Shown: positions 6,181 through 10,674 of the stretch, in pieces
Numbering within the stretch: the stretch's first letter is position 1
Layout: each line of letters starts with the position of its first letter
From: Phoronis ovalis
Taxonomy: Eukaryota; Phoronida; Phoronidae
DNA: 10,674 bases
Direction of reading: 5' to 3'
Assembly: GCA_028565635.1 (NCBI GenBank)
Contig: JAOXYB010061212.1
Coordinates: forward strand, 1-10,674
Translations under genes and position numbers: made by a program
The notes under the pieces: generated by a model
Database searches by the model: none
Seen by the model: the letters and a program-made list of their open reading frames with translations, nothing else
What the model was told of the DNA's origin: nothing

Positions 6181-8457
6181 ATGGAGAAATCCTGTGCTTT
6201 CCTGAATTTTATCTCACCTAGAGTTGACTATGGCAAGCAAAGAAACGAACAATTTAAACCATCGTCAGCAACTGATGTAATATATAAAAGTGTGTCCAGC
6301 TTCAACATTTATGTGGAACACAAAGCTGTCCAAACCGAAGAAGAAAATGCACCGAATGCTTTTGCTCACAACAGAATCCAATATAAATATGTTCAAACAG
6401 ATGACAAATGTACTGGAACAGATGAATGCACTTATTTTTGTAAAGCATGTGGCCACACACTGTCTAATCTGGAGGAGGATAATGTTATGGTTGAAATTTC
6501 TTCCAGAAATCACGGATGTGACATTGAAGCTGGGAAAGGTAATCTGACCCCAGAGAAATTAAACAAAATGGACATATCTACTGTTGATATAGGAATTGCT
6601 AAAGAAATAATTGTGCAACAAGAACCGGCTGTCAAATGTATTAAAAGCAATTTAGATTGTATATTAAACCAAAAATTGTCGAAGAGGAAACGCAACTTAG
6701 ACAAAAGCATGAAAACATTAAGTAAACTCCAAACAACTTCTGACAACAGAAAAGATATAGCAATTACCACTGGAAATAAGCATCAAAGGTCAAGTACTAA
6801 GGGGTTACTAAAATGTAAGGTTGTGTTGAAAGCCAGTGATTCGGATTATTATCAATGTCCACTTTGCAGTCAGCGTTTTACTAAAGCATCTGCAATGGAG
6901 AAACACGCCTGTTCAAAGGATATCTCCCATAAAAAGCAGACAGAGTGTCAATTATGTTCAGAGACATTTTCTAGTTTAATTAAATTACGGAAACATATGG
7001 TTAATCATACTGAAAAGGAATGCTTGGAATATGATAAAAAATACCCTTCTGAAGATGTCTTAAAGAAGCATTTTATTAACACGCATAGTAGTAAAGAATT
7101 TGAATGTGAATTTTGTAATAGGAAGTTTCATGTGAAAGAACAATTAAAAATTCATCGGCGACGTCATACAGGGGAACGTCCCTTTGCTTGTGATATTTGC
7201 GATAAAAAATTCACACGAAGATGTAACTTAACAGATCATAAGAAAATCCACACTGGCATTAAGCCAAACAGTTGTGAATACTGTGGTAGGTCTTTCTTAA
7301 AGAAGTTTTCACTAAAAATACATTTACAGTCACAACATACTGGAGAGTTCCAAAAATTGCTATGCCAGTATTGTGGGAAAGAATTCCGAAGTTATAAGGG
7401 ATGGAAACAACATGTTTCAGCGATTCACACAGGCGATCTGCCATACAAGTGTGCGTCATGTAGTAAGGGATTTGCTTTTGAATCAGAACTGAAGAAACAT
7501 GCCCGAGCTCATACTAAAGAGAAATCATATATTTGCCATATATGTGGGAAGGGATTTGTTCACATACGTTCATTACCAAGGCATATTCGAACACATAAAC
7601 AGGGTAAGGTTGAAAGCGTTAATTTTTTGTATGATTGTTCATTGCTTATAATGGGTTCTCAACAATTAAATCTATTTACAATGGGTCATTTTTTGCAACA
7701 AAAAAAACATTTACAGAATTTTATTTCTTGTACCAAGTGGTATGTTTTTAGCTATCAGTTGTGTAATATTTTTAGTTGTACATTGTTTACCGCAGGTTTG
7801 AGCTTGGGCCACAAACCCCAATAAAAAATTAGCCAAGTGCCCCTGATTCTGGTATGATATGTTATGTCTCAGCTAGTGGATTTTAGCAGGGTAATTTTAA
7901 ATCATGTTCAAAGTAATTTATTTTTAACATCCTTTAGGTAAAATTCATAAATACTGTTGCTTTTGTGTCCTGATTTTGTAAACTGGTTGGCAGTGTGGAA
8001 ACTGGTTCAATGATTTGGTATTAATAAATACTACTATGAAAAGTTGATATGTTATCTTTTTATGACAACATACATGTATTTTTTAGGTGAAACTCAAAAT
8101 GAAGGCAATGGAGATTATACAAAATCAAGCAGCGCTGCAGTTACTACATCTTCAGCATCAGTAGACTCAAGTAATCTGGAAATGCCTGGAGAATTTTTGC
8201 AAAATACTCCTGTTGACATCTGGAACCAAAGAAAGAATCATCCCAGTCTACGCACGCCATACGCGTTACATAACCTACCATTAGTACCTAGCAAAGCGGA
8301 CAGTAACTTAGAACAAGCTGTGTCATCTTCGAATGAATCATCCCGTAATCCTGAAAATTTACATTACATGTATAGGACAATGCACTGTTCACAGCCCTCT
8401 AACTATCCTCATGGACAAATGGGTTACTTATTTTTTGATAAAAATTTGGGAATTTGA
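6181..8457 (+). CDS. C2H2 zinc-finger protein, 597 aa (join 6181-7603, 8087-8457)
   Basis: The two exons are joined by a phase-1 intron (CAGG|GTAAGG...TTTTTTAG|GTGAA), restoring KQGETQN. The chosen ATG (AGAATGG, strong context) lies 14 nt after a likely acceptor (CATTTTACAG, ending 6166); no in-frame stop separates them, so an upstream coding exon remains possible. Residues 1-225 lack fingers and carry repeated VQTE/VQTD/TGTDE motifs and basic KRKR near 168-171. Finger units follow. ZF1 C226/C229/H242/C244 is atypical. ZF2 is 256-276. ZF3 (281-302) lacks its second Cys. ZF4 309-329, ZF5 337-357, ZF6 365-386, ZF7 395-416, ZF8 424-444 and ZF9 452-472 are canonical, with TGERP-like linkers. Residues 475-597 form a Ser/Asn-rich tail without a domain. 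It is probably a nuclear sequence-specific DNA-binding regulator; no KRAB, BTB or ZAD domain is visible, and orthology is not recognised. Confidence 0.88.
7604..8086 (+). other. Phase-1 intron of the zinc-finger gene, with possible intronic 3' end
   Basis: The donor GTAAGG sits just after the last finger and the acceptor TGTATTTTTTAG ends at 8086. The intron is 483 nt. Without splicing the frame stays open for 73 more codons and ends at TAA (7822-7824), which overlaps AATAAA (7820-7825). A transcript ending there would give a 547-residue protein with all nine finger units but a different, non-Ser-rich tail. The intron also holds one copy of a small repeat (7786-7819). Confidence 0.8.
7820..7825 (+). 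terminator. Candidate intronic poly(A) signal
   Basis: AATAAA overlaps the in-frame TAA stop of the unspliced reading. Because stop and signal overlap, such an isoform would have almost no 3'UTR. The hexamer also lies just after a repeat-like segment, so it may be repeat-derived. No transcript evidence is available here. Confidence 0.3.
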
Positions 8458-8574
8458 ACTAAAAGACAAACTGACAAAAAAAAGTGTTGTTATTTTCGTA
8501 TATTTTATGATAATGGTGCCATTATTTTGATTATTTTCGTACATTATGCATACAATTGTGGTGGAACAATACTA

Positions 8575-8596
8575 GTGATATTAACAGCAATATCAC
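8575..8596 (+). repeat. 3'UTR hairpin, perfect 8-bp stem
   Basis: GTGATATT (8575-8582) and AATATCAC (8589-8596) are exact complements around the 6-nt loop AACAGC. It lies 118 nt after the zinc-finger stop, inside the likely 3'UTR, so it could be an mRNA structural element. Being AT-rich, it could also arise by chance. Confidence 0.5.
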
Positions 8597-8705
8597 AAGA
8601 CATTGCAAACAGCAGAAAATGCTGTAGGATGCCACAAAGGTGTTTGACTCGCTTTTTTACAATATGGGAACATCAGTTCAGTCTACAATGTACAGGCGTG
8701 GTCAT

Positions 8706-8727
8706 GGAGGACAATAAACTGTCCTTT
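8706..8727 (+). terminator. Poly(A) signal of the zinc-finger gene, within a hairpin
   Basis: AATAAA (8713-8718) is the first canonical hexamer after the stop (256 nt). AGGACA (8708-8713) and TGTCCT (8720-8725) form a perfect 6-bp stem, extendable by two G-U pairs, which presents five of the six signal bases in the loop. A second AATAAA at 8952-8957, followed by TTGTTTGT-type sequence near 9000, is an alternative end. Confidence 0.5.
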
Positions 8728-8951
8728 ACATAGTGAAAGTTTATTCATTAAAGATATTAAGATTATACAAAAATTAAGTTTATATTTATTATGAAAAACA
8801 CTGAATTTATATATACAAGAGCGAACTGAACAATTTCCTTTTGACAGTATTACCACCGAATGTTTTCCAAATTCCCTGTACATTTATAAGTAAAAAATAG
8901 TTTGTTTTCAATGATACGAAATTTGAGAGTCAGGGTTGTTGCAGTATTATA

Positions 8952-8957
8952 AATAAA
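8952..8957 (+). terminator. Alternative downstream poly(A) signal
   Basis: AATAAA lies about 495 nt after the zinc-finger stop, with T/G-rich sequence about 35-50 nt further on (TATTTGTTTGTAT). It competes with the hairpin-embedded signal at 8713. Confidence 0.35.
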
Positions 8958-9071
8958 TTGTAAATACGTACAAATATTTAACTGGTACTTTTCTATTTGT
9001 TTGTATAAGGAAATCCCTTATCAGTTGGTTGCCAATGACACAAATAACTGTATATACTTTTGTTCTGTTGA

Positions 9072-9118
9072 ATAAGTTTTCAACTTATGCTTAAGGTTAT
9101 AATTTTAATTAAAATTAT
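9072..9118. repeat. Adjacent hairpin and 20-bp palindrome
   Basis: ATAAGTT (9072-9078) and AACTTAT (9082-9088) form a stem with a 3-nt loop. Ten bases later, 9099-9118 is a perfect 20-bp palindrome centred on AATT (ATAATTTTAA and its complement). Both are AT-rich. The 20-bp perfect symmetry is more than expected by casual chance, though base composition helps. Confidence 0.6.
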
Positions 9119-9739
9119 TTATTGTATATACATTTTCAGACATGAGTCCTAAAAGTTAGATTACCTTTTATGTATAGTAACAGCATTGTCATTGGCATAT
9201 AATATAATACGCTACATGTTAAGTGTAATTATATGCATGAAGAAACTGAACATATTGAATTATTAAGATAAATATTGACTCAGATTCATGACATGTGTTC
9301 ATGATTAGAATTCTGTGCGTTCTTTATGCATGTAAAAAAACGACTTGATCTAAAATAATGCTTGTGTGTGGCCTGTTTTGAATCATTCATATAAGGTGTT
9401 ATTTAAATAGAGTAAATTTTGTCTATAATGCTAGCAACAGCAGTTACATAAATATGGGAAATATCAGTCACTGAATTTTGAATTGAAAATCCTGGAAAAG
9501 TAAATTACAATTTACATTAGGTTCTTCATCCCTTTCCCTATCAAAAGGAGTTAGTAAAGACGTCATGATTCCTATATTTTACACAATGTGGTTTTCAGAC
9601 ATGAAATAGTTTTCTGTCTAGAACTTATTTTAGTTACCGCAAGTGTGAACTGGGCCACGCAATTTCCCTCTTATACTAATAAAATGATAATTTCAGATAT
9701 ATACGTATCAACTGTGATGAAATTTTATCTATTATTATT

Positions 9740-9762
9740 TAACCTAGAATATCTCTAGGTTA
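9740..9762. repeat. Inverted repeat TAACCTAG / CTAGGTTA
   Basis: Perfect 8-bp arms (9740-9747 and 9755-9762) surround seven bases (AATATCT). The inner CTAG is duplicated on each side of the seven bases. The same words without the insert occur at 5689-5704. Confidence 0.5.
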
Positions 9763-10193
9763 CCATTGTAATAAATGTCAACCGAAGCCAAATTCTGTTT
9801 CAATAGCTAACTAATTGACAATATTCCATAGCCTAACGGCGCGTTACAATAGTTTCCATTAATAAAGAGAAATAGATTACTCAGAGTATCTCATTACTGC
9901 AATCGTCTTTAAAATTTTGGCATTCTAATTAAGTTATATACGACAATATCTGTCAGCGAGGTGAGATTGTGACAAAGTTTATAGTTAAAGTCAAGTTGTG
10001 ACAAAATGTGCCGGTGAAGTAAAACAAGGCATTTGTCATGTCTAATGCCCATCCGATGTGTAGGATTACATTTTTTTACCTTTATTGATTTTTTACATTA
10101 GAAAAGAATAGAATACATTACGTACTATAATCTGGTTCATCATTGTTTTGGTGGGATACTGTTATTCAAAATGACTGTATGTGCTGTCTGTTG

Positions 10194-10540
10194 TGTTACC
10201 CCGGGGGAGTGCTGACCATATTTTAGATGAGGATGTGCAGCCCAAACTCAAAATATTCACCCATTTGTACGCATTTTGGTCTCAAAAATTTACCCAATTT
10301 TAAGGTTTTCTGCCACAAAAAGAACGAATTTTTAAGATTTTTTCTCGGAAAAGTTCCCTGGAATTGCTACCTTTAAATAAAATCGTAAAAAACGATCCAT
10401 TTTTAGGGTTTGTTGAAAAGTGGACTAATCTTTACGGACATTCCTGTGAAAAGTGGACCAATTTTTAGCGATTAATTTGTGAAAAAGTGACCCATTTGGG
10501 CCATGCACAAATCTATGGCCTAATTCTTAGAACCACCTAT
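10194..10540 (+). repeat. G-run-headed interspersed repeat, copy 2
   Basis: The head TGTTACCCCGGGGG (10194-10207) is followed by AGTGCT and, about 25 nt later, GAGGATGTGCAGCC, matching the order in the copy at 4653. Further in, GTGAAAAGTGGACYAA-like units recur (about 10413, 10447 and 10481), with ACCCATTTGG near 10490. It carries no coding frame, and the 3' end is approximate. The G-run is only 5 here against 13 in copy 1. Confidence 0.6.
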
Positions 10541-10674
10541 GAATCGTCCAAGCAGCGCTTGATCACCTGCACTTTGATCTGTATTTACCCTGTGCTAAAT
10601 ATAAAAACTGAAGCAGTTATCGCGACATAAAAAAAGTGTTACATACGACAACGATGACGCCTTCACTATGACTA

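Larger units (their letters stand above)
7786..9669 (+). repeat. Dispersed short repeat pair (7786-7819 and 9633-9669)
   Basis: Both copies read TTACCGCARGT, then TGARCT, then GGGCCAC, then CAA/AAA and a C-rich end, with small indels. Both are followed by AATAAAA within about 15 nt. One lies in the zinc-finger intron and the other about 1.2 kb after the stop. They are probably ends of the same unidentified element. Confidence 0.5.
8458..10674. other. 3' flank of the zinc-finger gene, no further gene seen
   Basis: After the 3'UTR there is no convincing coding exon; the short frames (8527-8733, 8683-8883 minus) are shadows in AT-rich sequence. It contains the 3'UTR hairpins, AT-rich palindromes (9072-9118, 9740-9762), a small dispersed repeat (9633-9669), two GTTGTGACAAA-like words (about 9966 and 10002) and the second G-run-headed repeat. 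About 9120-9530 and 9770-9950 show nothing clear. Confidence 0.6.

Noticed and set aside
6439-6456. Extra N-terminal zinc knuckle FCKACGH in the zinc-finger protein
   Set aside because: Only C-x2-C and a nearby His are seen, with no matching second ligand pair at finger spacing, so it was not counted as a domain.
1-10674. tRNA, rRNA, CRISPR array or bacterial-type operon
   Set aside because: No A/B-box pair with a cloverleaf, no rRNA-like segment, no regularly spaced repeats and no ribosome-binding-site-linked genes were found; the gene structures are eukaryotic.

Overview
The window looks like animal nuclear DNA. It is AT-rich, has few genes, contains spliced genes with GT...AG introns, and carries scattered decayed repeats. 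I infer an invertebrate, probably marine, because of the style of the G-run-headed interspersed repeats and the gene content. I cannot fix the phylum from sequence alone.

Layout. 1-1357 has no convincing coding exon. It holds a strong short hairpin (45-73), a weak pair of diverged repeats, and a tandem array of nuclear-receptor half-sites with DR5 spacing (688-715). 1361-1901 is a two-exon gene for a 70-residue LYR-motif microprotein. It is very like the vertebrate MIEF1 microprotein (MIEF1-MP/altMiD51/L0R8F8), a mitochondrial ribosome assembly factor. 1902-6166 is a long intergenic stretch with AT-rich tandem-like repeats (2009-2160), an ATG-less open stretch (2945-3187), a perfect CRE palindrome (3919-3926), one copy of a G-run-headed repeat (about 4653-4831), a non-LTR retrotransposon reverse-transcriptase fragment on the minus strand (5084-5335), and a MITE-like or microRNA-like inverted repeat (5823-5972) with perfect 22-bp outer arms. 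6181-8457 is a two-exon C2H2 zinc-finger gene of 597 residues with nine finger units, two of them degenerate. Its single visible intron carries an in-frame stop overlapping an AATAAA, so a shorter intron-terminated isoform is possible. 8458-10674 holds the 3'UTR with two hairpins (one displaying an AATAAA), several AT-rich palindromes, a second copy of a small repeat also found in the zinc-finger intron, and a second copy of the G-run-headed repeat (about 10194-10540).

The two genes are on the same strand, more than 4 kb apart, and show no sign of functional linkage. The most interesting point is the microprotein gene. In vertebrates this protein is translated from an upstream ORF of the MIEF1 mRNA, whereas here it sits in a spliced gene with no MIEF1-like coding sequence anywhere in the 8.7 kb downstream.
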